From: Clostridia bacterium
GTDB taxonomy: Bacteria; Bacillota; Clostridia; Clostridiales; Clostridiaceae
Assembly: GCA_012523855.1 (NCBI GenBank)
Contig: JAAYTB010000052.1
Coordinates: 1-45,942 of the forward strand
Direction of reading: 5' to 3'
Length of the DNA: 45,942 nt
The notes beneath the pieces are model-generated. The model saw nothing but the letters and a program-made list of their open reading frames with translations, ran no database searches and was not told the DNA's origin. Each line of letters begins with the position of its first letter. The stretch's first letter is position 1. The translations under genes and the position numbers were made by a program. Shown one piece after another: positions 37,077 to 45,179 of the stretch.

Positions 37077-37583
37077 TTGAATAAAAGTTCAAATATTGCC
37101 AGAGGAGGCCTATCAGTAGCTCTTATTGTCCTGTTAGTTTATATGGCTAGTATAGCTCCTACCAGTAAACTATCCATATTAGCAGTTTCCTCTGCAATTA
37201 TTCCCTACTCCATCCTTACAAGCAAGGGAAAAAATAGTTTTGTAGTTTATGTTACTGCCTCTATTCTTTCCTTAGTCTTAATAGGTCCTAAGGTAGAAAC
37301 TGTTGGCTACGCATTATTTTTTGGCCTTTATGGTTTTCTTAAGTATTATATAGAAAGAATAAATAAGGCCTTATACGAAATCATCCTAAAACTTCTATAC
37401 TTCAATGTAATTTTATTTATATTGTATAGCTTATATACTAAACTTTTTACTTCTGCAATTTCAGAGGTACTACCTATTTATGCTGTATTATTGCTGGCAC
37501 AGATAGCTTTCTTTGTTTTTGACTATGCCTTAACAGTAATTATAAGCTACATGAGGAAAAGATTCATAAAAGATTTTAAATAA
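37077..37583 (+). CDS. Multi-pass membrane protein of unknown function
   Basis: No family recognised. The 168-aa protein has five or six predicted membrane helices (from about residue 12 to 155), short loops and a basic C-terminus (YMRKRFIKDFK), which suggests an inside C-terminus. The start is TTG at 37077 with GGGGGTGAT upstream. It is 16 bp downstream of the J-protein gene in the same transcript, so it may provide the membrane site of that system. Confidence 0.65.
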   Translation: MNKSSNIARGGLSVALIVLLVYMASIAPTSKLSILAVSSAIIPYSILTSKGKNSFVVYVTASILSLVLIGPKVETVGYALFFGLYGFLKYYIERINKALYEIILKLLYFNVILFILYSLYTKLFTSAISEVLPIYAVLLLAQIAFFVFDYALTVIISYMRKRFIKDFK

Positions 37584-37590
37584 ATTGAGC

Positions 37591-37622
37591 AAGGCTTTTC
37601 TCAGCTAACTGAGGAAGGCCTT
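37591..37622 (+). terminator. Hairpin after the membrane protein gene
   Basis: AAGGCTTTTCTCAG (37591-37604) pairs with CTGAGGAAGGCCTT (37609-37622) through 14 bp including two G-U pairs, loop CTAA. It is followed by AAAATTTAT. The weak T-run means partial termination or mRNA protection. Confidence 0.55.
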
Positions 37623-37658
37623 AAAATTTATATGCTAATTTTAAAAGAGGTGGAATTT

Positions 37659-37925
37659 ATGAAATATGCTGTGATATACCTTATAATGATTAATATTGTT
37701 GGCCTTATAATAATCTATAAGGATAAAGAATATGCAAAAAATCGTCAATGGCGGATTAAGGAATCTACTATTTTTCTTACAGCCCTCCTATTTGGCAGCC
37801 CGGGCGTCTTCTTGGGAATGAAAAAATTCAGGCACAAAACAAAACATTGGCAATTTACTCTCTTTATTCCCCTTATATTTATCATACAAGTTGCATTAAT
37901 CTACTACCTTTACTATAAACTATAA
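37659..37925 (+). CDS. DUF1294 family membrane protein
   Basis: The 88-aa protein has a first helix (YAVIYLIMINIVGLIIIY), the charged DKEYAKNRQWRIKESTIF segment, a glycine-rich turn GSPGVFLGMKKFRHKTKHWQF and a last helix (IPLIFIIQVALIYYLYY). This is the full DUF1294 pattern (WRI.E, G...G, FRHKT); function is unknown. The ATG at 37659 has AGAGGTGG just upstream; an earlier in-frame ATG lies before that site. Confidence 0.85.
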   Translation: MKYAVIYLIMINIVGLIIIYKDKEYAKNRQWRIKESTIFLTALLFGSPGVFLGMKKFRHKTKHWQFTLFIPLIFIIQVALIYYLYYKL

Positions 37926-37957
37926 TTATCCAAGTATCATATGAAAGGGTGGATGAA

Positions 37958-38323
37958 ATGTTTCGAATAGGTGTAATTGGTCAGTCAGGAGAGATTCCTA
38001 AGTCTATGGAAATTATTGCTTACGACGTTGGCAAGGAGATCGCTTTAAATAAGGCCCTTCTAATGACTGGAGCAACTAGCGGCATAATGGAGTATAGCTC
38101 CAAAGGGGCTAAAGAGGCTGGTGGCTTAAGTTCAAAGATCAAGGAATTTGCTTATGAAGGTTGTTACATAGATGAAAGGAAGAATATCAAACTAGACTTC
38201 TGCAAGGATGCAAAAACAGCTGTTGAAACCGTTCTAAGACGATGTAGGGAATATAGGAATAAAAAAGATACCCCCTCAAAGGTATCATCTAGATCAAAGA
38301 AAGGTCAAGGAGACTTAATATAA
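37958..38323 (+). CDS. Shortened SLOG-domain (LOG/DprA-like Rossmann) protein
   Basis: The 121-aa product begins like TIGR00725-type SLOG proteins: FRIGVIGQSGEIPKSMEIIA, then TGATSGIMEYSSKGAKEAGG (residues 37-56), where the phosphate-binding glycine-rich loop is expected. Typical members continue with another 50-60 residues carrying a PGGxGTxxE nucleotide/sugar-phosphate motif. Here this part is missing and the sequence goes straight to a charged C-terminal helix (KDAKTAVETVLRRCREYRN) and a basic tail. No stop or frame change is seen, so it is a shortened gene, possibly a ligand-binding remnant. The ATG at 37958 has AAAGGGTGG upstream. Confidence 0.6.
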   Translation: MFRIGVIGQSGEIPKSMEIIAYDVGKEIALNKALLMTGATSGIMEYSSKGAKEAGGLSSKIKEFAYEGCYIDERKNIKLDFCKDAKTAVETVLRRCREYRNKKDTPSKVSSRSKKGQGDLI

Positions 38324-38371
38324 ATGGAAAGGGACAATTGAAAAATCCCTTATTATTTTTACACAAAAATT

Positions 38372-38420
38372 ACTGCTATACTATTAACCAATTGGTTACT
38401 TGTATAGCAGTCCCTTTTTT
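38372..38420 (+). terminator. Terminator of the plus-strand cluster, facing pheA
   Basis: ACTGCTATAC (38372-38381) pairs with GTATAGCAGT (38402-38411); the loop holds the self-complementary AACCAATTGGTT. CCCTTTTTT follows on the plus strand. Confidence 0.8.
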
Positions 38421-39261
38421 AACAATCCATCTTATAGTTACCTAGAATTTTAAAAGCTATACTATTATCCTTAATATTTTCCAAAGCTTTTCTTACCTTT
38501 TCATCCTTTAAGTTTCCTTCACAGTCAATATAGAAGGAATATTCCCAAGGAGTATTGGCTATAGGTCTGGATTCTATTTTCATCATGCTTAAATTGTTTT
38601 CGGAAATTATTTTAACTACATTGTGTAAGGAACCAACCTTATGGGGCAACTTTAGTACTATGCTAAGTTTATCTGCCTTATCACTTTCCTCCAAGCTACT
38701 ACTTATTACAATGAATCTTGTGTAATTTTCTTGATTGGTGTTGATATTAGCTTTAATTACCTTCAAACCATATAATTGGGCTGCTTTTTTACTGCCTACT
38801 GCAGCTTTAGTCTTTGTGGCAGACTCCTTTACATATTGGGCGCTTTTAGCTGTATTGTAGTAATTATATAGTTTCCAATGACTGTGAGCTTGCAAAAACT
38901 CCTTGCTCTGTTGAAGGCCTTGAGGGTGGGAATAGACCTCTTCTATATCCTCTATAGTTGCACCCTCAATTCCAAGTAGACACTGGTTTATTCTCATGCA
39001 CTTCTCTTTTATAATGAAGGCCTTATACTTGTTTAGCAAATCCATAACTTCGGAAATACTGCCAGTGGAAGAGTTCTCTATAGGAACTACACCGTACTTG
39101 ATTTTCCCTTCTTCCAAAAGTTTAAATACACCTTCAAAGGATTCGCTGTTTACTTCATTGTAACCTTCTCCAAAAATATTAAGCATAGCTTCATGAGAAT
39201 AGGAAGCAGGCACTCCATAATAGCCTATATTAGTGTTTTTATCTATTAAATCTAAATTCAT
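38419..39261 (-). CDS. pheA: Prephenate dehydratase
   Basis: This enzyme makes phenylpyruvate from prephenate, the committed step to phenylalanine. The 280-aa protein is the single-function form. The periplasmic-binding-like catalytic domain has IGYYGVPASYSHEA, YGVVPIENSSTGSI, YSHPQGLQQ and the NYTRF motif (Thr-Arg-Phe) near residue 184. A C-terminal ACT domain (about 200-278) with MMKIESRPI should bind phenylalanine for feedback. There is no chorismate mutase domain. GAGGTAG precedes the ATG. It follows leuB by 8 bases, so it shares the T-box-controlled transcript of cimA. Confidence 0.95.
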   Translation of the reverse strand: MNLDLIDKNTNIGYYGVPASYSHEAMLNIFGEGYNEVNSESFEGVFKLLEEGKIKYGVVPIENSSTGSISEVMDLLNKYKAFIIKEKCMRINQCLLGIEGATIEDIEEVYSHPQGLQQSKEFLQAHSHWKLYNYYNTAKSAQYVKESATKTKAAVGSKKAAQLYGLKVIKANINTNQENYTRFIVISSSLEESDKADKLSIVLKLPHKVGSLHNVVKIISENNLSMMKIESRPIANTPWEYSFYIDCEGNLKDEKVRKALENIKDNSIAFKILGNYKMDC

Positions 39262-39269
39262 TTTCTACC

Positions 39270-40340
39270 TCAGGCTAGTGCTTCAACAACAAGGTCACCC
39301 ATAGCCTCACAGCCTACAACAGTCATTCCCTCAGACATAATATCTAAGGTTCTGTAGCCCTTATCCAATACCTTGTGGATAGCCTTTTCTATATCCTCTG
39401 CTGCCTCATACATATTGAAGGAATATCTAAGCATCATAGATAGACTCATAATAGTAGCCAATGGATTAGCCTTATCTTGGCCAGCAATGTCTGGTGCAGA
39501 ACCGTGTACTGGCTCATACAAGCCTATATTTCCATCACCTAAGGAAGCAGATGGTAGCATACCTAAGGAACCTGTTATCATAGAAGCTTCGTCACTTAAG
39601 ATATCTCCAAACATATTCTCAGTTAATATTACACTGAACTGGTTTGGCTTTCTAATTAACTGCATTGCAGCATTATCAACATACATATAGTTGAGTTCTA
39701 CATCTGGATACTGCTTTGCAATATCAGTAACAACTTCCCTCCAAAGTCTAGAACTTTCTAGAACATTGGCCTTATCTACTAGAGTTAATTTTTTATCTCT
39801 TTTTCTTGCTATATCAAAGGCCATATGGGTTATTCTTGAAATTTCAGCAGTGGTATATACTTGAGTATCCCACGCCTTGTAAGTACCATCCTCTAGCTGA
39901 ACCCTCTTCTTTTCTCCAAAATAAGATCCTCCAATAAGCTCTCTTATGATTAGGATGTCAAGACCATCTTTGAGAGTTTCTTCTTTTAAGGTAGAAGCAG
40001 ACTTTAACTGTGGAAATACTATAGCTGGTCTTAAATTAGCATACACACCTAATGCCTTTCTAATACCTAAAAGTCCTGCTTCTGGTCTTAAATGTCCTGG
40101 TAGGCTATCCCACTTATCTCCCCCAACAGCACCTAAAAGTACAGCGTTGCTAGCCTGACAAACCTTTATAGTTTCCTCTGGTAGTGGCACTCCAGTTTTA
40201 TCAATGGCAATACCACCCATTAGAACTTCTTCTTTCTCAAATTTCACATCATATTTTTTCTCTACTACATTTAAAACCTTTAAGGCCTGTTTAATAACCT
40301 CAGCACCTATTCCATCTCCTGGTATTAATGCAATTTTCAT
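39270..40340 (-). CDS. leuB: 3-isopropylmalate / 3-methylmalate dehydrogenase
   Basis: This NAD-dependent oxidative decarboxylase of leucine synthesis also oxidises 3-methylmalate to 2-oxobutyrate in the citramalate route. The 356-aa product has [33 protein letters not shown], the [13 protein letters not shown] loop, [17 protein letters not shown], and the metal site region [20 protein letters not shown]. Its ATG shares one base with the cimA stop (TAATG), so the two are coupled. Being next to cimA and not leuA or leuCD, its main duty here is probably isoleucine precursor supply. Confidence 0.95.
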   Translation of the reverse strand: MKIALIPGDGIGAEVIKQALKVLNVVEKKYDVKFEKEEVLMGGIAIDKTGVPLPEETIKVCQASNAVLLGAVGGDKWDSLPGHLRPEAGLLGIRKALGVYANLRPAIVFPQLKSASTLKEETLKDGLDILIIRELIGGSYFGEKKRVQLEDGTYKAWDTQVYTTAEISRITHMAFDIARKRDKKLTLVDKANVLESSRLWREVVTDIAKQYPDVELNYMYVDNAAMQLIRKPNQFSVILTENMFGDILSDEASMITGSLGMLPSASLGDGNIGLYEPVHGSAPDIAGQDKANPLATIMSLSMMLRYSFNMYEAAEDIEKAIHKVLDKGYRTLDIMSEGMTVVGCEAMGDLVVEALA

Positions 40341-41929
40341 TACTTGTTCCCCCTTTTTATTTTTTCTTGATTTAAAAAGTATTCTAAAGAATCTACTAAA
40401 GCCACCCAGCTAGCTTCAATTATGTTAGTTGAAACACCAACGGTACCCCAGGTATTTTCACCATCGGTACTTTCTATATGAACCCTAACTTTTGCCGCTG
40501 TGGCATCAGCAGTATCTAAAACTCTTACCTTGTAGTCAGTAAGCCTCATTTTCTTTAATTCTGGATAGAATATTTTTAAGGCCTTTCTCAGCGCTCTATC
40601 CATGGCATTAACTGGACCGTCCCCTTCCGCTGCAGTTAGTTCCTCTACTCCATCAACTTCTATCTTAATAACAGCATAGGCACTGTTTAGTTCATGCCAC
40701 TTATCTTCACAGTAAACCCTAAAGTCCTTTACCTGGAAAAACTCTTCTTTCATACCAAGGATTCTTCTAACCATAAGTTCAAAAGAGGAATCTGCTCCTT
40801 CAAACTGATAGCCTTCATATTCCAATTGCTTTAGCTTATCTATAATCCCTTGAGCCTCAGCTGAATCCTTTGTTATCCAAGGGGCTACATTTTGAATCTT
40901 TTTTACAACAGTACTCTTTCCACTTACCTCAGACATAAGAATTCTTCTGCTATTACCAACTAACTCTGGCTTTATATGCTCAAAAGATTCTGGATATTTA
41001 AGGACTGCGTCTATATGCATGCCACCTTTATGGGCAAAGGCGCTGTTTCCTACATAAGGAGCCTTAGAGTTATGGCCCATATTAGCTATCTCACTAATAT
41101 ACCTTGAAACACTGGTTATTTCATCAATATTATGCCCACTTTTAAAATCATATTGTAATTTTAATTTTAAAGTTGGCATTATACTGGTTAAGTCTGCATT
41201 ACCACATCTTTCGCCGTAGCCATTAAAAGTTCCTTGAACCATTGAGGCACCGCTTATTACAGCTTCTAGGGAATTGCCAACAGCTAAGCCAATATCATTA
41301 TGGCAATGTATACCTATCTTGCCCCCTACCTTCTCCCCAACTATTTTAACTATCTTGTTAATTTCCGAAGTTAAGGAACCTCCGTTGGTATCACATAGTA
41401 CTAGCCAATCAGCACCAGCATCCTTTGCAGCTTTTAAGGTTGCAAGGGCATATTCTTCATTAGCTTTAAAACCATCGAAGAAATGCTCAGCATCATAGAT
41501 AACTTCCTTGTTTCCAGATTTTAAATAGGCAACAGTGTCCTTGATCATATTCAAATTTTCATCCAAGGTTGTTTTAAGCACTTCTGATACATGCATATCC
41601 CAGCTCTTGCCGAATACTGCCACTGCCTCTGTGCCAGCATTGATCAAAGCCGCTAGATTAGCATCTTCTTCTGCTTTTACAAAAGGCTTTCTGGTGCTTC
41701 CAAAGGCCACCAGCTTAGAGTTTTTTAGTTTAATTTCTTTTACCTTCTGAAAAAACTCAATATCCTTTGGATTAGATGTAGGATTACCAGCTTCTATATA
41801 TTCTACCCCAAATTCGTCTAGTATCCTGCATATTTTCATCTTATCTTGAAGTGTGAAGGATATACCTTCAGCTTGCGCTCCATCTCTTAAGGTTGTGTCG
41901 TAGATAAAAACTTTTGCCCCCATTTGCAA
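40340..41929 (-). CDS. cimA: (R)-citramalate synthase
   Basis: This enzyme joins pyruvate and acetyl-CoA to citramalate, the start of the threonine-independent route to isoleucine. The 529-aa protein has the TIM-barrel start [20 protein letters not shown] and the metal/substrate parts [19 protein letters not shown] and [12 protein letters not shown]. It continues with [20 protein letters not shown] and [15 protein letters not shown], which separate CimA from LeuA. A C-terminal regulatory domain (about 400-520) follows. The TTG at 41927-41929 is 9 bases after AAGGAG; an ATG two codons on is also possible. Control is by the upstream T-box. Confidence 0.94.
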   Translation of the reverse strand: MQMGAKVFIYDTTLRDGAQAEGISFTLQDKMKICRILDEFGVEYIEAGNPTSNPKDIEFFQKVKEIKLKNSKLVAFGSTRKPFVKAEEDANLAALINAGTEAVAVFGKSWDMHVSEVLKTTLDENLNMIKDTVAYLKSGNKEVIYDAEHFFDGFKANEEYALATLKAAKDAGADWLVLCDTNGGSLTSEINKIVKIVGEKVGGKIGIHCHNDIGLAVGNSLEAVISGASMVQGTFNGYGERCGNADLTSIMPTLKLKLQYDFKSGHNIDEITSVSRYISEIANMGHNSKAPYVGNSAFAHKGGMHIDAVLKYPESFEHIKPELVGNSRRILMSEVSGKSTVVKKIQNVAPWITKDSAEAQGIIDKLKQLEYEGYQFEGADSSFELMVRRILGMKEEFFQVKDFRVYCEDKWHELNSAYAVIKIEVDGVEELTAAEGDGPVNAMDRALRKALKIFYPELKKMRLTDYKVRVLDTADATAAKVRVHIESTDGENTWGTVGVSTNIIEASWVALVDSLEYFLNQEKIKRGNK

Positions 41930-41970
41930 GAATATTCACTCCTTTTTATTTATGAAGATATTGTTTTATG

Positions 41971-42228
41971 TAAAAAAGATAATAAAAAAAGAGTATAGTA
42001 CGCCCCATGGGGCGAATTATACTCGCGGTACCACCCAAATTCTTTACTCATAAATATAACGGTTTTCACCGGCAGAGCCTACTATTGTAATTTAATATTA
42101 TACAAGTTCAGCTTGCAGTTCAAAGGTGATTTTCATATCCACTATCTTTATGGGCTTTCACCTACCCCCACTCTCTGTTAAAGAATCATGAATACTACTC
42201 TTCCTTCTCAATACCTTTTTAGATGTTG
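41971..42228 (-). promoter_or_regulatory. T-box leader of cimA-leuB-pheA, likely isoleucine (AUC) specifier
   Basis: On the minus strand the leader holds a Stem I with GAAGGAAGAGTAGTA, an AGAGAG bulge and GGTGAAAGCC. The 3' side is ATGAAAATCACCTTTG. The T-box core GGGTGGTACCGCG is at 42024-42036, with the UGGU bulge for uncharged tRNA. The terminator is GAGTATA...CGCCCC-AT-GGGGCG...TATACTC (41991-42024) with a T-rich run to about 41973. AUC (42128-42130), followed by A and the closing stem CCTTT/AAAGG, is the best specifier, matching isoleucine. Low charged tRNA-Ile should favour read-through into cimA. Confidence 0.88.
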
Positions 42229-42234
42229 CTTATT

Positions 42235-42263
42235 AATTTAGCACAATTATAGTTTCCTGTCAA
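42235..42263 (-). promoter_or_regulatory. Promoter of the cimA T-box transcript
   Basis: TTGACA (42258-42263), 17 bp and TAAATT (42235-42240) on the minus strand. The -35 is consensus and is part of a 14-bp sequence repeated in inverted form at the ilvB promoter. Confidence 0.65.
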
Positions 42264-42276
42264 TATATAGGCTTAA

Positions 42277-42308
42277 ATATTTATGCATTAATCTTTAATT
42301 TATATGCA
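42277..42308. promoter_or_regulatory. Tandem ArgR-like motif between cimA and ilvB
   Basis: ATATTTATGCA at 42277-42287 matches the argG motif in all 11 bases; ATTTATATGCA at 42298-42308 matches in 9 of 11. The period is 21 bp, as at argG. The element lies between the two divergent promoters, about 8 bp from the ilvB -35. Confidence 0.5.
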
Positions 42309-42316
42309 CCTATATA

Positions 42317-42345
42317 TTGACACATTCTTTTCTTAACATTATAAT
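42317..42345 (+). promoter_or_regulatory. Consensus sigma-A promoter of ilvBN
   Basis: TTGACA (42317-42322) and TATAAT (42340-42345) are exact consensus hexamers with a 17-bp spacer. The leader to ilvB is only about 40 nt, so ilvBN has no T-box of its own. Such a strong promoter would be expected to need repression. Confidence 0.85.
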
Positions 42346-42393
42346 TTAGAAAATATGTACTTTAGTGCATTACAACTATAAGGAGGGGGTTCT

Positions 42394-44022
42394 ATGAAAG
42401 CTTCGAAAGCGATTGTTAAGTGTCTTGAAGAAGAAAAAGTAGATATTGTTTTTGGTTATCCTGGCGCAGCTGTAATTCCTATTTATGAGGAACTTAGAAA
42501 AAGCCGAATACAGCACATTTTAGTTCGCCATGAGCAAGGGGCTGGTCATAGTGCCAGTGGATATGCAAGAGCTACCGGTAATGTTGGGGTTTGCTTAGTT
42601 ACTTCCGGTCCAGGAGCAACTAATGTAATTACTGCAGTAGCAACAGCTTATATGGATTCTATTCCAATGGTAATATTAACAGGTCAGGTTAACACCTATC
42701 AAATAGGTAAGGACGTTTTCCAAGAAGCGGATATAACAGGTTCAACGGAACCTTTTACTAAACACAATTACTTAATTAAGGACGAAAAGGATATCCCTCG
42801 TATAATAAAAGAGGCCTTTTATATAGCTAGGACTGGTAGACCAGGCCCTGTTCTAATTGATATTCCTATGGATCTACAAAACAAGGAAATAGATTTTGAT
42901 TACTCTATGGAAATAAACATTAGAGGCTATAAGCCTACTACTGTAGGCCACACCCTTCAAATAAAGAAGGTAGTAGACAAATTAAAGGATTGTAAGAAAC
43001 CTCTTATTTGCGTTGGTGGAGGTGTAGCATGTTCCAATGCTAGAGAAGAACTAGAAGACTTTTTACAGCTTTCCAATATCCCTGTGGTACATACATTGAT
43101 GGGTAAGGACTCTGTTCCCAGCGATTATGAACATTATCTTGGTATGGTGGGAATGCACGGAATGGCTATAGCTAATATGGCAGCCTCTAGAGCAGATGTT
43201 ATTTTAAACATCGGTAGTCGATTTGGTGATAGAGCTATTACACCTTTCAACAGTGGTGAAACTAAAGAAATTATCCATATTGATATAGACCCAGCAGAGA
43301 TAGGTAAAAATCTTAGCTCATTGATACCAGTAGTAGGTGACGCAAAAGATATTTTATCTCAGCTTAACAGTATGATAGAACCATTAGAAATAGAAGACTG
43401 GTTAAAGGAAGTTAAGGAACTAAAGGAAAAAGACCTAGCAAATAGACAGTCTAAAAATAAGGATAAGAATGAAATTTCTTTTGACCCCAAGGCTGCAGTT
43501 CAGTTCATGTCTGCTAATTCAGATGATGATACTATTTTAGTGTCAGACGTAGGCCAAAACCAAATGTGGGCTTCTCGCCATTTTGATATGATAAAAAACC
43601 GTCTATTCTTTACTTCTGGCGGTTTAGGAACTATGGGCTACTCTCTCCCTGCTGCCATAGGTGCAAAAATAGCTTGTCCAGACAGAACTGTAATTGTAAC
43701 AGTTGGTGACGGAGCTTTTCAAATGTCCCTACAGGAGCTTGGAACTATATTAAACTATAATGTAAATCTAATCATTGTAGTTTTTAATAACAGTGGTCTA
43801 GGCATGGTAAGAGAAATTCAAAATAAGCTTTATAAAGAGAGCTATGGTGTAGAGATGGAACATAACCCTAATTTCACTAAAATAGCAGAAGCTTACGGCT
43901 TAAATTGGAGAAAGGTTAAGAGTAATTCAGAGTTTAACGAGGCTTTTCTCTTTGCAAAAGATCAAGAAAAAGCTACTCTCATTGAGTGTGTAGTTGACGC
44001 TGACGTAAGAACTCTTTTATAG
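42394..44022 (+). CDS. ilvB: Acetolactate synthase large subunit
   Basis: This thiamine-diphosphate and FAD enzyme makes acetolactate (valine, leucine) and acetohydroxybutyrate (isoleucine). The 542-aa product has VFGYPGAAVIPIYEEL, the catalytic Glu in RHEQGAGHSASGYARATG, the ALS-type VTSGPGATNVITAVATAYMD, FQEADITGSTEPFTKHN, and the ThDP motif GDGAFQMSLQEL...NNSGLGMV. AAGGAGGGGG lies 5 bases before the ATG. ilvN follows 16 bases after the stop, giving a two-subunit feedback-sensitive enzyme. Confidence 0.96.
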   Translation: MKASKAIVKCLEEEKVDIVFGYPGAAVIPIYEELRKSRIQHILVRHEQGAGHSASGYARATGNVGVCLVTSGPGATNVITAVATAYMDSIPMVILTGQVNTYQIGKDVFQEADITGSTEPFTKHNYLIKDEKDIPRIIKEAFYIARTGRPGPVLIDIPMDLQNKEIDFDYSMEINIRGYKPTTVGHTLQIKKVVDKLKDCKKPLICVGGGVACSNAREELEDFLQLSNIPVVHTLMGKDSVPSDYEHYLGMVGMHGMAIANMAASRADVILNIGSRFGDRAITPFNSGETKEIIHIDIDPAEIGKNLSSLIPVVGDAKDILSQLNSMIEPLEIEDWLKEVKELKEKDLANRQSKNKDKNEISFDPKAAVQFMSANSDDDTILVSDVGQNQMWASRHFDMIKNRLFFTSGGLGTMGYSLPAAIGAKIACPDRTVIVTVGDGAFQMSLQELGTILNYNVNLIIVVFNNSGLGMVREIQNKLYKESYGVEMEHNPNFTKIAEAYGLNWRKVKSNSEFNEAFLFAKDQEKATLIECVVDADVRTLL

Positions 44023-44038
44023 TAAGGAGGTTTTTAAA

Positions 44039-44527
44039 ATAAAAAAACATGTCTTATCAATAACAGTTGAAAACCACTTCGGTGTTCTAAGTAAAATCTC
44101 CGGACTATTCAGCCGAAGGGGATATAATATAGAAAGCTTGACAGTAGGAACAACGGAAGATCCTACCGTTTCCAGAATCACTATTGTAGCTCCTGGGGAT
44201 GAAACGGTGATAGAACAAATCACTAAGCAATTAAATAAATTAGTTGATGTAATAAAGGTGCAGGAAATTGATATGCACAATGCTGTTTCTCGAGAGATTG
44301 CTTTAATAAAGGTAAGTTCCAGCATAAATAACCGTTCAAACATTATAGAAGTAGTAAATATCTTCCGCTCAAACATTATAGACATCAATGAAAAAAGCAT
44401 GATAATAGAAGCCACTGGTGATTCTAAAAAAATCTCTGCCATTATAGAAATGTTAAGACCTTTTGGTATTATTGAGCTTATCAGAACAGGCTTAACAGCT
44501 TTAAATAGAGGCAGTAAGGCTATTTAG
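44039..44527 (+). CDS. ilvN: Acetolactate synthase small (regulatory) subunit, AUA start
   Basis: The small subunit binds branched-chain amino acids through an N-terminal ACT domain and activates IlvB. The homologous sequence begins at KKHVLSITVENHFGVLSKIS and goes on through FSRRGYNIESLTVG to a C-terminal domain ending in GLTALNRGSKAI. In this frame there is no ATG, GTG or TTG near the N-terminus. The codon just before KKH is ATA (44039-44041), 8 bases after a perfect AAGGAGG (44024-44030). Starting there gives 162 aa, the usual length. The first in-frame ATG (44138) would remove 33 residues and break the ACT domain. Either AUA is a real rare start that keeps expression low, or one base is a sequence error or mutation. 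Confidence 0.88.
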   Translation: MKKHVLSITVENHFGVLSKISGLFSRRGYNIESLTVGTTEDPTVSRITIVAPGDETVIEQITKQLNKLVDVIKVQEIDMHNAVSREIALIKVSSSINNRSNIIEVVNIFRSNIIDINEKSMIIEATGDSKKISAIIEMLRPFGIIELIRTGLTALNRGSKAI

Positions 44528-44599
44528 AGGTTAGAAGTTGGAATTAGAAGTGATTTTGTTAAGTGGAAAGTTTTTGATTTTTTAATTTAAGTATTAAAG

Positions 44600-44637
44600 A
44601 AGGGCTGATAACTATAAAGGTTATCTGCCCTTTTTTT
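44600..44637 (+). terminator. Terminator of ilvBN
   Basis: AAGGGC-T-GATAAC pairs with GTTATC-T-GCCCTT (one T-T mismatch), then TTTTTTT. It lies about 70 bp after the ilvN stop, in front of the convergent transporter genes. Confidence 0.88.
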
Positions 44638-44660
44638 CCTTAAATCTTTTCCACTCTCAA

Positions 44661-45179
44661 TTAATATAATATAGTTCCTGCAATTCCAGAGGCTAGAATC
44701 ATAATAATTGGGTCAATCTTAAACTTAAAGGTAGCTATGAAAACCACTGCAAAAATTATTATGCTTTTATAATCCACAAAGGATTCACCAACTAGTGATA
44801 TGGCTGCAGCTGCAATTAATCCAATTACCGCTGGCCTCAATCCAGAAAGAGCCCCTTCAAGGTGCTTATTGCCCTTGAACTTCAAAAAGAACTTACATAT
44901 TATTAGCATAATTATAAATGAAGGCAATACAGTACCTAGGGTTGCCAAAGCTGAACCTAATACTCCTCCAGTCTTGTAGCCTATGTATGTAGCTGAATTA
45001 ATAGATATAGGCCCTGGTGTAGATTGTGAAATAGCTACAATATCTATGAATTCCTTTTGACTAATCCAACCATTTAAAACTACAACTTCCCTTTCTATCA
45101 TGGGAAGCATAGCATAGCCACCACCAAAGCTAAATAAACCAATCTTAAAAAATGAAAATAATAGTTTTAAATAGATCAT
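44661..45179 (-). CDS. Chromate-transporter (CHR) family half-size protein, second of pair
   Basis: The 172-aa membrane protein is one CHR domain: FFKIGLFSFGGGYAMLPMIE at the N-terminus, then SQKEFIDIVAISQSTPGPISINSATYIGYK and about five helices. The FGGGYAM and QSTPGP motifs are the family marks. Half-size CHR proteins work as pairs of opposite orientation in the membrane. Proven substrates are chromate in some bacteria, but in Clostridia the natural anion is unknown. Its ATG shares one base with the stop of its partner (TAATG), so the two are made in equal amounts. Confidence 0.9.
   Translation of the reverse strand: MIYLKLLFSFFKIGLFSFGGGYAMLPMIEREVVVLNGWISQKEFIDIVAISQSTPGPISINSATYIGYKTGGVLGSALATLGTVLPSFIIMLIICKFFLKFKGNKHLEGALSGLRPAVIGLIAAAAISLVGESFVDYKSIIIFAVVFIATFKFKIDPIIMILASGIAGTILY

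Noticed and set aside
44017..44442. 141-aa open frame on the minus strand over ilvN
   Set aside because: It is antisense to a clear gene, has no ribosome site, and its composition is that of a shadow frame.
44138..44527. ilvN starting at the first in-frame ATG
   Set aside because: It would remove the first strand and helix of the ACT domain, has no Shine-Dalgarno, and ignores the perfect AAGGAGG at 44024-44030.
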